Shown here: positions 27,473 through 36,098 of the stretch, piece by piece | Position numbering within the stretch: position 1 is the first letter of the stretch | How the letters are laid out: each line of letters opens with the position of its first letter | Source of the DNA: Xanthobacteraceae bacterium | GTDB lineage: Bacteria > Pseudomonadota > Alphaproteobacteria > Rhizobiales > Xanthobacteraceae | Assembly (NCBI GenBank): GCA_031291475.1 | Contig: JARLIY010000024.1 | Location: 18,702-82,701, forward strand | DNA: 64,000 nucleotides | Direction: 5' to 3' | The notes under the pieces: generated by a model | What the model was told of the DNA's origin: nothing | The model's database searches: none | Seen by the model: only the letters and a program-made list of their open reading frames with translations | Position numbers and translations under genes: made by a program

Positions 27473-28234
27473 TTATCGTACCGATCGCAACGTGTTGCGC
27501 ACCGCGCTGCGATCGTCGGCCGCGAGTTGACGCAGCTTGGCAACATCATTGACGATGACGTGAGAAGCATCGACTACGACGCCGATGGTTCGCAATCTCG
27601 CGAAAGCACGAGATAACGACTCTGGAGTCAAACCAAGTCGGCCCGCAATCAGAACTTTATCGTAAGGCAGCGCGAGCGCACAACGACCATGCTCTGCCAC
27701 GGACAGCGAGGCGAGAAACTCGGCGACCCGCTGTACTCCGCTATGTCCCTTGAGCTGCTCAACCTCTTGAACGAGATAGTGCATATGTTGGGAGATCGAT
27801 GCGATCATCGCCAATGCAATATCGGGACTGTCACGAATGCACCGGATAAGATGGTCGGCGGGAATACGTCCAACACGCGCTTCGCTTACCGCTTCTGCGG
27901 TCGCGATATAATGGCTCCCAGTGAATGTGACCGCCTCCGCGAAGCTGTCGCCTTTTGTCATGATTTCAATGACAGTTTCATCGCCCGATGGAGTGCTACG
28001 ATAAAGTTTCACCCATCCGTCAATCACGATAAAGAACGCGGTCGCCGGCTCGTCCTGTCGCATTATCCACTCGTGCGGTCTCAACATAACGGCGGTCGCG
28101 GGCGCGATGATATGCTGAACGGTCTCTGGTTTGAGTCCTCGAAAAACCGCAACGCGCGTTATAATTTGCAGATCGCCGGCCGTCAGTCTTGAGGACATTG
28201 GAGACGCCCCAAAATTAGCCACCTTTTCGCTCAT
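27473..28234 (-). CDS. Crp/Fnr-family transcriptional regulator (AadR-family candidate, no Fe-S cysteines)
   Basis: This 253-residue regulator has a cyclic-nucleotide-type sensor fold (residues 25-140, with GDSFAEAVTFTGSHY), a dimer helix and a C-terminal HTH (LIAGRLGLTPESLSRAFARLR). The recognition helix holds E-x2-S-R, the FNR-type reading of TTGAT half-sites. It lacks the N-terminal cysteine cluster of FNR and AadR; only two scattered cysteines are seen. An O2-sensing [4Fe-4S] cluster is therefore unlikely, and DNR/NnrR-type NO or haem sensing is possible. I use ATG 28234; ATG 28198 (MSSRLTAG) is an alternative. An FNR box lies just upstream. Confidence 0.85.
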   Translation of the reverse strand: MSEKVANFGASPMSSRLTAGDLQIITRVAVFRGLKPETVQHIIAPATAVMLRPHEWIMRQDEPATAFFIVIDGWVKLYRSTPSGDETVIEIMTKGDSFAEAVTFTGSHYIATAEAVSEARVGRIPADHLIRCIRDSPDIALAMIASISQHMHYLVQEVEQLKGHSGVQRVAEFLASLSVAEHGRCALALPYDKVLIAGRLGLTPESLSRAFARLRTIGVVVDASHVIVNDVAKLRQLAADDRSAVRNTLRSVR

Positions 28235-28256
28235 AGCTTGGATCGATCGGGCCGCC

Positions 28257-28270
28257 TTGATCTCGATCAA
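28257..28270. promoter_or_regulatory. FNR-type box upstream of the Crp/Fnr gene
   Basis: TTGATctcgATCAA is a perfect consensus palindrome 22 bases before the 28234 start. If it activates from -41.5, transcription would begin near 28222, favouring the 28198 start codon. Otherwise it may repress. Autoregulation is likely either way. Confidence 0.75.
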
Positions 28271-28386
28271 ACTATTGCGGTGGAGCCTATTTATGTTGCA
28301 CTGCACTCTGCGAGTGCGAGCCCAAATGCAGGGCGCGGGTAACGCCGGTTGGAATTCGCGAAATCGTCTCAAGCAGTTATTGCTCG

Positions 28387-28845
28387 TCAAAGCCGCGGCT
28401 GTTTCCGCCGGAGCGCTTTCGGACGCTGACCGCGGCTTAACCCGCGGCAATCGACGAGCTTACGCATCGTCGCAATGGTGATTGATCCAAGAGTCGCGCG
28501 CGCAATATCGTCGATTTCATTGAGAACTCCCCGCAGGGCTTGGCCCTCGGGCGTCGCATCGGCAGCAGTGACGACCTGCTCAACGGAGTTCAGATTTTCG
28601 AACAGCTCAGCCACGTCCAGCAGCGTTATGCGGCGAGCATTGCCGGCGAATTGATAACCGCCACCAGCGCCACGAACCGAGCGGACCAGACCGGCACGGC
28701 CCATGACGTGCATGACTTTCGCCAAGTGATGGCTGGAGACGCCGTACTTCTCACCAATTTCGGCGACGGAAAGCCGACGGCCTTCGCGCGCGGCGAGTTC
28801 CAAAACCGCGAAGATCGCAAGCCCAGTCGAAATCTGCAGCCTCAT
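28387..28845 (-). CDS. Rrf2-family transcriptional regulator (BadM-like candidate)
   Basis: This 152-residue protein has the Rrf2 winged helix: LSVAEIGEKYGVSSHHLAKVMHVM near 25-48 and LVRSVRGAGGGYQFAG near 53-68. Only one cysteine (VDCRG) is present, so the three-cysteine Fe-S site of IscR/NsrR is absent. In R. palustris the Rrf2 protein BadM represses benzoyl-CoA reductase genes; this gene sits next to the bcr operon and is a plausible equivalent. The C-terminus is basic (RGQRPKALRRKQPRL). Confidence 0.83.
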   Translation of the reverse strand: MRLQISTGLAIFAVLELAAREGRRLSVAEIGEKYGVSSHHLAKVMHVMGRAGLVRSVRGAGGGYQFAGNARRITLLDVAELFENLNSVEQVVTAADATPEGQALRGVLNEIDDIARATLGSITIATMRKLVDCRGLSRGQRPKALRRKQPRL

Positions 28846-28900
28846 GACGTAGCCATCGTTATGCCGCTCCCGCGAGATCCTGATTGCCGCGCTAGGGGTT

Positions 28901-29410
28901 TTAATCGAGGTCCTTCTCGAGTTGAATGTAGGGTCCAGCCATCATGCCTTCGCTACGGAAAAACAGCAGAGGAAGCCGGCCGTCCCTCGCGACCATTGTT
29001 CGCATCTTACCAACGCCTGCTTTCTTGAACTCATCTGAGATCGCATCGAGCAACGTGCTGCCAACACCATGCAACCGCACTTCCGGTTCAACTGACAGTG
29101 CAAACACCCAGCCACAGGGTGTTGAACCGAATTCCCAAGCGCGTATCTCGCCGATAATAAAGCCAACCACGCTCGAACCCGCCTGACCTTTGCAATTCTC
29201 GGCAACAAGGAAAAACCGCTCGTGCGGTCGTCTTTTGCCGTAACGACGGAAAATATCGCTCCAGTATTCGGGCTTCGGGAGTTTGGTCACGTGGGCGTCA
29301 AGCGCGATCACCTGCGGTATGTCGGCAGGCTGCACGCGCCGGACGAGCACAGTCACTGCTCGTGCGTTCATATCCGTTGCCAACGATTCCATTCCTTTCA
29401 CCTCGGACAC
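28901..29410 (-). CDS. GNAT-family acetyltransferase 1
   Basis: This 169-residue GNAT protein has VRRVQPADIPQVIALDAHV at the N-terminus and the acetyl-CoA binding segment ALSVEPEVRLHGVGSTLLDA near 110-130. It lies 55 bases upstream of the Rrf2 gene on the same strand. In R. palustris GNATs in the bad region act on CoA ligases or aminobenzoates (Pat, BadL); the target here is not known. Confidence 0.8.
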   Translation of the reverse strand: MSEVKGMESLATDMNARAVTVLVRRVQPADIPQVIALDAHVTKLPKPEYWSDIFRRYGKRRPHERFFLVAENCKGQAGSSVVGFIIGEIRAWEFGSTPCGWVFALSVEPEVRLHGVGSTLLDAISDEFKKAGVGKMRTMVARDGRLPLLFFRSEGMMAGPYIQLEKDLD

Positions 29411-29573
29411 GATAGCGCCTAATTGAGCATTGCAGGACCAATTTATCCCAGCCGCCGCAAAAGGCGGGCGTCACCATCGCTCGCGCTCAAGCAGCGGTAA
29501 ATTCCCGGATAGCCAATGCGTTTACATGGACCTGCACGGCTTCGAAACGCCCGGGCCCATCGTGATACAGACC

Positions 29574-30116
29574 TCAAATGAGGGTCCGATCGAAACATAG
29601 CTGTTGCGAAGGACGGAACCCACTGCGACCGAGATAGGCGAGCAGGCCGTAGTCCTGCCAGTCAACTTCTGTCCGCACCTTCTCGACGCGCAGCGTGCCG
29701 AGGTTTGCCAATAATTGCGATACCAAAGCGTGACCGACGCCCCGATTCTGGTAGTCCGGATCCACACCAATCGTATCGAGGACCGCCGTGGTTTCCACCC
29801 GGCCAAATTCGCCGAGGTCGACCCGAGCCATGATGAAGCCGACCGGCACGGAATCGAGATCGGCAACAAGCGAGACGCGTACATCCGATTCGGTAAGTGC
29901 ATCGGCCAGCAGGCGCTGGAAATATTTGGAACGGTCGCGGCCGGTAATCCGGCGATCGATAGCCACCAGCGCATGCAAATCGCCTTCAGCCAACGAACGC
30001 ACCGGTATCCTGTCGCGCGCGAGCGGCCCGAAATCCGCGGCTGGCTCTCCACTGTAATTGATCTCCGCGGATTGCCCCACGTTTTGCGGGATGACGATGC
30101 CGGTGCGCCGAGCCAC
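29574..30116 (-). CDS. GNAT-family acetyltransferase 2
   Basis: This is a 180-residue GNAT with the acetyl-CoA motif GVDPDYQNRGVGHALVSQLL near 118-137. I start at GTG 30116, which has AAGGAG eight bases upstream; the longer reading adds sequence that overlaps the next gene. It is clearly paralogous to the next GNAT: both share LGEFGR/RGEFGR, the DxxGV block and (N/D)RGVGHAL. It is the last gene of the benzoyl-CoA reductase operon, 17 bases after the previous one. Confidence 0.8.
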   Translation of the reverse strand: MARRTGIVIPQNVGQSAEINYSGEPAADFGPLARDRIPVRSLAEGDLHALVAIDRRITGRDRSKYFQRLLADALTESDVRVSLVADLDSVPVGFIMARVDLGEFGRVETTAVLDTIGVDPDYQNRGVGHALVSQLLANLGTLRVEKVRTEVDWQDYGLLAYLGRSGFRPSQQLCFDRTLI

Positions 30117-30133
30117 TGCCGTTACTCCTTGTC

Positions 30134-30631
30134 CTATTGTCGCTCGGCCTCGACCGGTTCCGCTAGCGGAGTCAGAACCGAACGCTCTAGGATCAGGCGT
30201 GGCGCCAAGCCGAAGTCGCACGCCTCGAAGTACCGAAGCAAAACATGGTTGGTCCAGTCAGCCTGCGATTGAAGCGACTGTACCTTTTTCCGACGCAGGA
30301 CGTCGGAAAGGCCATTCATCAGTGCATGGCCAACGCCGCGGTCCTGGCTGCTTCGCTCGACGCCCAACGCGTCGAGCGTGGCCGTGGCCTGGTCGCGGCC
30401 GAACTCCCCGCGCAGAATCCGCGCGAAGGCAAAGCCGACCAGCATGCCATCACGCGTGACGCCAACATGCACGAAATCTTCGCGGTGCTGCTCGGCATGG
30501 GCCAGGCGTTTCTCGAAAAAACGGCGGCGCGGCTCGCCCACGTGGGCCGAATCGATAGCAATGATGCGTTCGAGATCGATCGAACATAGCGGGCGGACAT
30601 TGTTATCCTGAGTCGCGGCAGCATTGCTCAT
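30134..30631 (-). CDS. GNAT-family acetyltransferase 3
   Basis: This 165-residue GNAT carries GVERSSQDRGVGHALMNGLS as acetyl-CoA site near 95-114 and a C-terminal YFEACDFGLAPRLILERS. It is a tandem paralogue of GNAT 2 and lies nine bases downstream of the hemerythrin gene, inside the bcr operon. Co-transcription with ring reduction genes suggests post-translational control of the pathway or acetylation of an amino-aromatic acid. Confidence 0.8.
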   Translation of the reverse strand: MSNAAATQDNNVRPLCSIDLERIIAIDSAHVGEPRRRFFEKRLAHAEQHREDFVHVGVTRDGMLVGFAFARILRGEFGRDQATATLDALGVERSSQDRGVGHALMNGLSDVLRRKKVQSLQSQADWTNHVLLRYFEACDFGLAPRLILERSVLTPLAEPVEAERQ

Positions 30632-30640
30632 GCAATAGCC

Positions 30641-31141
30641 TCACATATGCTCGACGTATTTCTCGTAAAGCTGCATTTCCTTTTCAGGATCCATCAAGTC
30701 GTCCAGCAGCGGCAGTAGTGCCATGTCTTCTTTCCGGGCATGCGGCACCAGACAATCGTTCAGTTGCTGTCCGAGCCGACGGAATTCGGCCCAGCGCGCC
30801 GCATCGAAGCCTTGCGCGCGGACGTCGCCGATGAGCTTGACCAACGCGGCGCCGATCGGGCGAATAATGCCGTGCTCGTAAGTCAAATGCGCGCCGATGC
30901 CCTGATTGCCTGCTTCGCCGAGGTAGGAGAACAGCTCGGCCTCTTCGAAGGCGAAATGACGCTCGACCTCGCCTGGCAGTTCGGCGGCAAGATCACTCAA
31001 AAGCTTCGCCACCATCGGATTTCTCGCGTCGGGAGCGTTATCCCGGCATCGTGCAATGGTCTGCGCCAGCTCCTGCATCAGGGCGATCACGGCGGCGTGC
31101 TCCTCGTGCAGCTTCTGGCAGACGCGGTTATGAAAGTTCAT
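30641..31141 (-). CDS. Hemerythrin HHE-domain protein
   Basis: This is a 166-residue helical protein with hemerythrin-type ligands: LHEEHAAVIALM near 11-22, VERHFAFEEAELFSYL near 60-75, LTYEHGIIRPIG near 87-98 and VPHARKEDMALLPLL near 132-146. It differs from the two longer hemerythrins of this window. It is three bases after the ferredoxin gene, in the bcr operon. Protection of the O2-labile reductase and ferredoxin is a sensible inference. Confidence 0.82.
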   Translation of the reverse strand: MNFHNRVCQKLHEEHAAVIALMQELAQTIARCRDNAPDARNPMVAKLLSDLAAELPGEVERHFAFEEAELFSYLGEAGNQGIGAHLTYEHGIIRPIGAALVKLIGDVRAQGFDAARWAEFRRLGQQLNDCLVPHARKEDMALLPLLDDLMDPEKEMQLYEKYVEHM

Positions 31142-31144
31142 GGC

Positions 31145-31390
31145 TTAGCCGTGCAACTGCTCGTATTTGGCGAGCAGATCCTCTTTCGTTTCGTTCCAGT
31201 CCGGATTGGGCTCGATGCAATTCGCCGGACAAACGAGCTTGCACTGCGGCTCGTCCTCGGCACCCACGCACTCGGTGCATTTAAGTGGATCGATCACGTA
31301 CATCGGATTCCCGGCGGTGATGGCCTTGTTCGGGCACACCGGTTCGCAGGCGTCGCAGGCCGTGCAGGCCGCGGTAATCATCAGCGCCAT
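31145..31390 (-). CDS. fdx: 2[4Fe-4S] ferredoxin, electron donor to benzoyl-CoA reductase
   Basis: This is an 81-residue ferredoxin with two clusters: CTACDACEPVCP near 9-20 and CTECVGAEDEPQCKLVCP near 38-55. The longer spacing in the second motif and the C-terminal helix (WNETKEDLLAKYEQLHG) are typical of the Allochromatium-type ferredoxins that serve BCR (BadB in R. palustris). It follows bcrD by 20 bases. KorAB is the expected source of its electrons. Confidence 0.9.
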   Translation of the reverse strand: MALMITAACTACDACEPVCPNKAITAGNPMYVIDPLKCTECVGAEDEPQCKLVCPANCIEPNPDWNETKEDLLAKYEQLHG

Positions 31391-31410
31391 AGCGTTGCCT
31401 CCTTACGTTC

Positions 31411-32256
31411 TTATGCTGCCTTGGGCACCCGGCTAGCAGTGGCAAGTTTCTCAAATCGAAACGCGCCCCACAACGCAGCTCCGATCGCGCCCGCAAACAT
31501 CGAATCGGGATGGCTGCGAACCGTGATCTTCATGTCCTTGATATGCGAGATATCCTCCTCCAGCGCAGCGACTAGCCCTTTGTCGAGCGCGAGTCCGCCG
31601 GTCACCATCACCGCCCCATCGACCACCCCGATCGATTTCAGCAGCTTGGATAACCGGGCTGCCATCGAAAGGTGGATGCCCTTGAGGATGTTGGGCGTCG
31701 TGATGCCGCGCGAAACCATATTGATAACGTCGGTCTCCGCGAGCACGGCGCAAATGCTGCTAACGACCTCAGGATTATCGCCTTGTCGCGAAAGCAATCC
31801 GATCTCCTCCTGCGCGATACCCAGATAGCGGGCGATGTTCTCCAGGAATTGTCCCGAGCCTGATGCGCACTGGCTTGTCATCTTGTAGCTGAGAACCTTC
31901 CCGCGACCGTCGATTTGGATCGCCCGGCCGTGCAGCGCGCCAATGTCGAGCGCTGCACGAGATTCGGGGTCGAGGTAGATGGCGCCTCGCGCGTGGGTCG
32001 TCATCGAGTAGAAATGGCCAGTGTGGAACGGCACGCTTTCGCCTTCGCCCGTGGTCGCGACATAATTAATATTCTCAGGCTGAAGCTTTGCGTCTTCGAG
32101 CACAGCATCATAAGCGACGCGGGCCAATTCCAGAGGATCGCGTTGCCGGATGCGCATCACGTAACGCGACAACCAGGTTTCCTCACCATTCTCAACCTTG
32201 AACAGCGCCGCCTTGATGGTGCTGGTGCCAATATCGATTCCCGCTGTGATAGTCAT
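31411..32256 (-). CDS. bcrD: Benzoyl-CoA reductase subunit D (ATPase)
   Basis: This is a 281-residue BadF/BadG/BcrA/BcrD ATPase. [15 protein letters not shown] at 5-19 is the phosphate-binding segment of the acetate kinase/Hsp70-like fold. Cys130 ([10 protein letters not shown]) and Cys169 (SSICAVLAE) are placed to share a [4Fe-4S] cluster with BcrA. With BcrA it couples ATP hydrolysis to electron transfer into BcrBC. Start and bcrA stop overlap by four bases. Confidence 0.93.
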   Translation of the reverse strand: MTITAGIDIGTSTIKAALFKVENGEETWLSRYVMRIRQRDPLELARVAYDAVLEDAKLQPENINYVATTGEGESVPFHTGHFYSMTTHARGAIYLDPESRAALDIGALHGRAIQIDGRGKVLSYKMTSQCASGSGQFLENIARYLGIAQEEIGLLSRQGDNPEVVSSICAVLAETDVINMVSRGITTPNILKGIHLSMAARLSKLLKSIGVVDGAVMVTGGLALDKGLVAALEEDISHIKDMKITVRSHPDSMFAGAIGAALWGAFRFEKLATASRVPKAA

Positions 32257-33584
32257 TGCGCACTCCCGCCCGCCTCTCCCAAATGTGCTCGGCGCGCGAA
32301 TTCCGCCGCTCCGAGCGCACCGGTATAGATCGAATCCGGGTCGATGTTGATCGTCACCTCTCCGTAATTCTCCTTGATAACCTTTCTTAGTTCGCGCACC
32401 GCAGCCTCGTTCTTTGCAACGCCGCCGGTAAAGGTGAACTGGTCGGTAACGCCGCCCGAGCGCGAGATTATGGAGATCGCGCGTAAAATGATTGCACGAT
32501 GCAGCCCGGCCAGAATGTCTTCACGCTTTTCTCCGAGCGAAAGCCGGTCACGCAGCTCGGCGCCGGCGAACACGGTGCACGTCGAATTGATGCGCGCCGG
32601 CTTATCCGATTTCATGGCCATGGGACCCAATTCGTGCAGGCCCATGTTCATCTCATCGGCGATGTAGCCAAGATAGCGCCCGCATCCCGCCGCACAGCGG
32701 TCGTTCATCTGAAAGTTCGCGACGATCCCATTCTCGTCGATCTGAATGCCCTTGGTGTCCTGACCGCCGATGTCGAGAACGGTGCGCGTCTGCGGATACA
32801 TAAGATGGGCGCCCAGACCATGACACAGGATTTCCGAGCGAATATGCTCCTTGGAGAACGGCAGCGTCACCCGGCCATAGCCGGTGCCGACGAGATAGGT
32901 TTCCTCCAAATCGACGGCGAGCGCGCTCTCGATCATTTTCTGGATGTCAGCCGCCGCCGATTGGACCGACGGCTCCGATGACAGGATGCGGCCGAGCGCG
33001 CGGCGGAATTTATCGCTCAATTCACCCGCCGGCGGCCTGTTCTCCACTTCGATGATCGATTTGTCGTAGACGTTGAGCAGCAGGTCATAGGGAAGGCGTG
33101 TTTCTCGTGCGACCTCTTCGGCGTGGGCGTGGTACCGCGATCCTGCGATATCGCGAAAGAAGTCGGATTTGCGCTTGGCGCCAGGGGCATAAAGTTCGGG
33201 TGCCTCGCTGCGTAAGCGACGGAACACCTCGCGGAGCGAATCTCGTATGCCGGACTCGATCTTGGCGAAGCGTTCGCCTTGGATCTGGCCTGCGCAGGTC
33301 TGCTCAAGATCGTCGAGTTGTTCGAGAAACTGCTCGAGACGAAAGGCGCGCACGAGCGCCCCGAGGAAGGTATCGAGCTCGATTTGGGCGTGGGCATCGG
33401 TCAGGGCCCGGCGGAACAGCGTAAACTGCCCGTCAACGAGGGCCTCCTGACTGGCCACGCGGGCAGCAGTTGCGTAATTCGAGCGCGAATTGGTTATGCC
33501 GTGGCCAATCACCTGGCGATCCTCGTCGAGGAGGACAGCCTTGGTCGTCGTCGAACCAAGATCGATGCCGACGAAAGTCTTCAT
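32253..33584 (-). CDS. bcrA: Benzoyl-CoA reductase subunit A (ATPase)
   Basis: This is the 443-residue large ATPase subunit. [17 protein letters not shown] is at 4-20, [13 protein letters not shown] near 271 contains the second nucleotide segment, and Cys297 (DRCAAGCG) and Cys336 (STCTVFAG) are the cluster ligand candidates. An insertion at about residues 40-200, with no equivalent in BcrD, is usual for BcrA. It follows bcrB by ten bases. Confidence 0.93.
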   Translation of the reverse strand: MKTFVGIDLGSTTTKAVLLDEDRQVIGHGITNSRSNYATAARVASQEALVDGQFTLFRRALTDAHAQIELDTFLGALVRAFRLEQFLEQLDDLEQTCAGQIQGERFAKIESGIRDSLREVFRRLRSEAPELYAPGAKRKSDFFRDIAGSRYHAHAEEVARETRLPYDLLLNVYDKSIIEVENRPPAGELSDKFRRALGRILSSEPSVQSAAADIQKMIESALAVDLEETYLVGTGYGRVTLPFSKEHIRSEILCHGLGAHLMYPQTRTVLDIGGQDTKGIQIDENGIVANFQMNDRCAAGCGRYLGYIADEMNMGLHELGPMAMKSDKPARINSTCTVFAGAELRDRLSLGEKREDILAGLHRAIILRAISIISRSGGVTDQFTFTGGVAKNEAAVRELRKVIKENYGEVTINIDPDSIYTGALGAAEFARRAHLGEAGGSAQ

Positions 33585-33594
33585 TTATGCCTCC

Positions 33595-34914
33595 TCAAGC
33601 CGCCACGTCCACGCCGGCACGTTTTTGATCGATCATCTGGAAATAGCTCTCCAGACGATTCTTGATGTTGGCCGCCGAAAAATAGCGCGGATCGACGAGG
33701 TCGGATTCCACAAACGCCGCCGGCTTTCCGGTGCGCTTCTCGACCTCGCGCATCATCAGCAATTGCCCGGCTGAGAAGCTGTTGCAGCTCTTGATGGAGT
33801 TGATCAACAGGCCATCCGCTTCGTATTCGTTTATGTAATTGACCAGCATGTCGATGCGCATCGGCAGGCTGCGGTTGGTGTAGACGCCAAGGCAATATTC
33901 GGCCAGCGTTTCCAATGGTTTGTCTGGATCGTGGCGGAAGCCGAAATCGTAGACGCCGCCGACTTTGGTGTAGCTTGACGCGACAACGACCGCGCCTTCG
34001 TCGTAGAACATCTTCCAGAACTGGCGGAAATTTGTATAGTTGGGTGGTCCCTCGACGACCAGGCGGTACTTCTCCTTACCCATGTCGCCATCGGGCGTGA
34101 CCGGGCCCTCGCCTTTGGCCAATCGCTCCTCGACCTCCTCGCGCAAGAACCGGTAATAATCGATGGCATCTTGCGTGCCGCGGAAGGCACCGAAGATCGG
34201 CCCGATGTAATAGATGCCGCCGAAATAGGCGTCGATCGGCGACGGCTTGGCTTTGGCGCTTTGCAGGACGCGAACCAGATCGTCCTCAGCCTTGGTCGAT
34301 TTCTTCAGGTATTCGCGCAGGCGGTCGATGTCGAACTTGACCCCGGACACGCGCTCGAGCGTGGGGATGACCTCTTCCTTGAGCTGCTTGACCATGTAAT
34401 CGACCATGTTCTTGGTGATCTTGCCATCGCCCATGTAGGGCGTGTGCAACATGACCGTCTCGCACTTGTACTGCTCGCGCAGAAGCTCGAACCACTTCAT
34501 GAAAGTAAAGCAGCCGGTGTAGGAGAGCAGCAACACGTCGGGATTGGGAAACTTTTTGCCGTTGGGCGCGAGATTGCCTTTGGCCATCATGCCGATGTCC
34601 GACTTCACATAGGTGCAGACGTCCTCCGAATGACCGATCTTCTCCGCCTCGAGCACATAGCTGCCGCTGGTGCGCCGCAGTCCGTTCTGAATGGCATTGA
34701 CCTCCGGAAGATTGTTCAGAAGGTCGAAGCACATGATCAGCTCGTTGAGATTTCCGGGCACGAAGGTGGCCGCCACCTTGTCGCCGGCCTCGGACGCTCC
34801 GGTCAGACGATCGTAATGAGAGGCCATCATCTCCTTCTGCTTCACCATGGAAGCATCCTTGACGACCTCCTTCGCCGGTGCCCTGGAGGTGACAAACTTT
34901 GTCTGCGTCGTCAT
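33595..34914 (-). CDS. bcrB: Benzoyl-CoA reductase subunit B
   Basis: This is a 439-residue subunit of the 2-hydroxyacyl-CoA dehydratase-like family. With BcrC it forms the active-site module holding [4Fe-4S] clusters where benzoyl-CoA is reduced to cyclohexa-1,5-diene-1-carboxyl-CoA. Cysteines in LSYTGCFTFMKW near 133 and INSIKSCNSFSAGQ near 375 are cluster ligand candidates. I start at 34914 because it forms an ATGA overlap with the bcrC stop. The cofactor-poor class I (ATP-dependent) type is clear from the BcrA/D partners. Confidence 0.92.
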   Translation of the reverse strand: MTTQTKFVTSRAPAKEVVKDASMVKQKEMMASHYDRLTGASEAGDKVAATFVPGNLNELIMCFDLLNNLPEVNAIQNGLRRTSGSYVLEAEKIGHSEDVCTYVKSDIGMMAKGNLAPNGKKFPNPDVLLLSYTGCFTFMKWFELLREQYKCETVMLHTPYMGDGKITKNMVDYMVKQLKEEVIPTLERVSGVKFDIDRLREYLKKSTKAEDDLVRVLQSAKAKPSPIDAYFGGIYYIGPIFGAFRGTQDAIDYYRFLREEVEERLAKGEGPVTPDGDMGKEKYRLVVEGPPNYTNFRQFWKMFYDEGAVVVASSYTKVGGVYDFGFRHDPDKPLETLAEYCLGVYTNRSLPMRIDMLVNYINEYEADGLLINSIKSCNSFSAGQLLMMREVEKRTGKPAAFVESDLVDPRYFSAANIKNRLESYFQMIDQKRAGVDVAA

Positions 34915-36098
34915 GCTGCGCTCCATAGTTTGATCGAATCGGCGAACGTGCCGGCCTGTTCCCTGATCGGCTGCATCTGGCCGGAATTTTCGGCATATTT
35001 GAACGCGATATAAGGAATGCCGGCCTCCTTGAGCACATGCTGGAGCATCGGTCGCTCCAGCAACGCCGGATCGCAGAAGCTCGGTGCGGCAAAAATGACG
35101 CCTTCCGCCGCGGTCCGTTTGACCGCGCGAACAAGGTGCTGGCCCTTTTCCTTCTGATTGGGTTCGTACTTGGCTGCCGTCGACTCGGAATGATGCAGGA
35201 AAGCAAGCGAGAGATTCAGGAGCGGATCGCCCGTGATCTCGACGTCGCCGGTGAGCCAGCGGGTGACCAGCAAGAGATCGTCGTCCACTACGTAGCAGCC
35301 GGAAAGCTCAAGCGACTTGATCAGGTTGAGCGGCGGCTGCTCGCAGAACATGCCGGTTAGAACGATGCGGCAGTTATCGCGCATCGGTCGTTCCTCGGCA
35401 CGCGCTGCCGCAAGATAATCGCGCAGCATGACGGTATGCTCCTCAACTGGGAGCACGAGGCCGGCGCGCACCAGCAGATAGACCTCGGCGGCGGGCGCCT
35501 GCCACGGCCGTTCCGTCCGAAATGCGTAGAGGTCGCGCACCAAGCGGCGGTTCTCGTTGTAGACCGCGATCGAATGTCGAAGCGCGTCGTCGGTCACCGG
35601 CTTGCCGCTGAGCTCCCCAAGATCGTGCCTGAGCTCTGCCAGTTCGTTGACGTAGAAATTTCCGCCGATGTCATCCCGATAGTTCTGCGGGACGTCAAAA
35701 TAATGTGAATAGACATGCGGGAACATCATCTTCCACATGCCGGAAAGATTGCGGATCACGTCGCAGATCGACGGGAACAGCATGCCATCGACGAAATCGA
35801 TACGACCGGACACGCCCAGCTCGATAGTCGAGCGTGGAATGCGGCAGATATAACTCTGGTAATAGGCGTCGCCGTGGATGACTTCGAGCTGATCGCCGCC
35901 TCCGACGATGCCGAGTGGTAGCATGCCGGCAGCGTGAATAATTTCGCGCGGTACGTAGATCGGCATATAGCCGATCACCTTACGGCCGGGCTTCGCGGCT
36001 TTCCACTCGCGCGCGGACGTGAAGGACAGATCCTGGAACAGCGCGCTCGCGCGCGCGACGATGTCGGCTGTGGCCGAAGGGTTCAACGATGTTGCCAT
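34911..36098 (-). CDS. bcrC: Benzoyl-CoA reductase subunit C
   Basis: This is a 395-residue partner of BcrB. The segment IGYMPIYVPREIIHAAGMLP near 42-61 is the family hallmark. Cysteines in YICRIPRS near 83, ICDVIRN near 110 and FAAPSFCDPALL near 343 could ligate a [4Fe-4S] cluster. It overlaps dch upstream by 16 bases and bcrB downstream by four, so translation is tightly coupled. Length agrees with Thauera BcrC (about 386). Confidence 0.92.
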   Translation of the reverse strand: MATSLNPSATADIVARASALFQDLSFTSAREWKAAKPGRKVIGYMPIYVPREIIHAAGMLPLGIVGGGDQLEVIHGDAYYQSYICRIPRSTIELGVSGRIDFVDGMLFPSICDVIRNLSGMWKMMFPHVYSHYFDVPQNYRDDIGGNFYVNELAELRHDLGELSGKPVTDDALRHSIAVYNENRRLVRDLYAFRTERPWQAPAAEVYLLVRAGLVLPVEEHTVMLRDYLAAARAEERPMRDNCRIVLTGMFCEQPPLNLIKSLELSGCYVVDDDLLLVTRWLTGDVEITGDPLLNLSLAFLHHSESTAAKYEPNQKEKGQHLVRAVKRTAAEGVIFAAPSFCDPALLERPMLQHVLKEAGIPYIAFKYAENSGQMQPIREQAGTFADSIKLWSAA

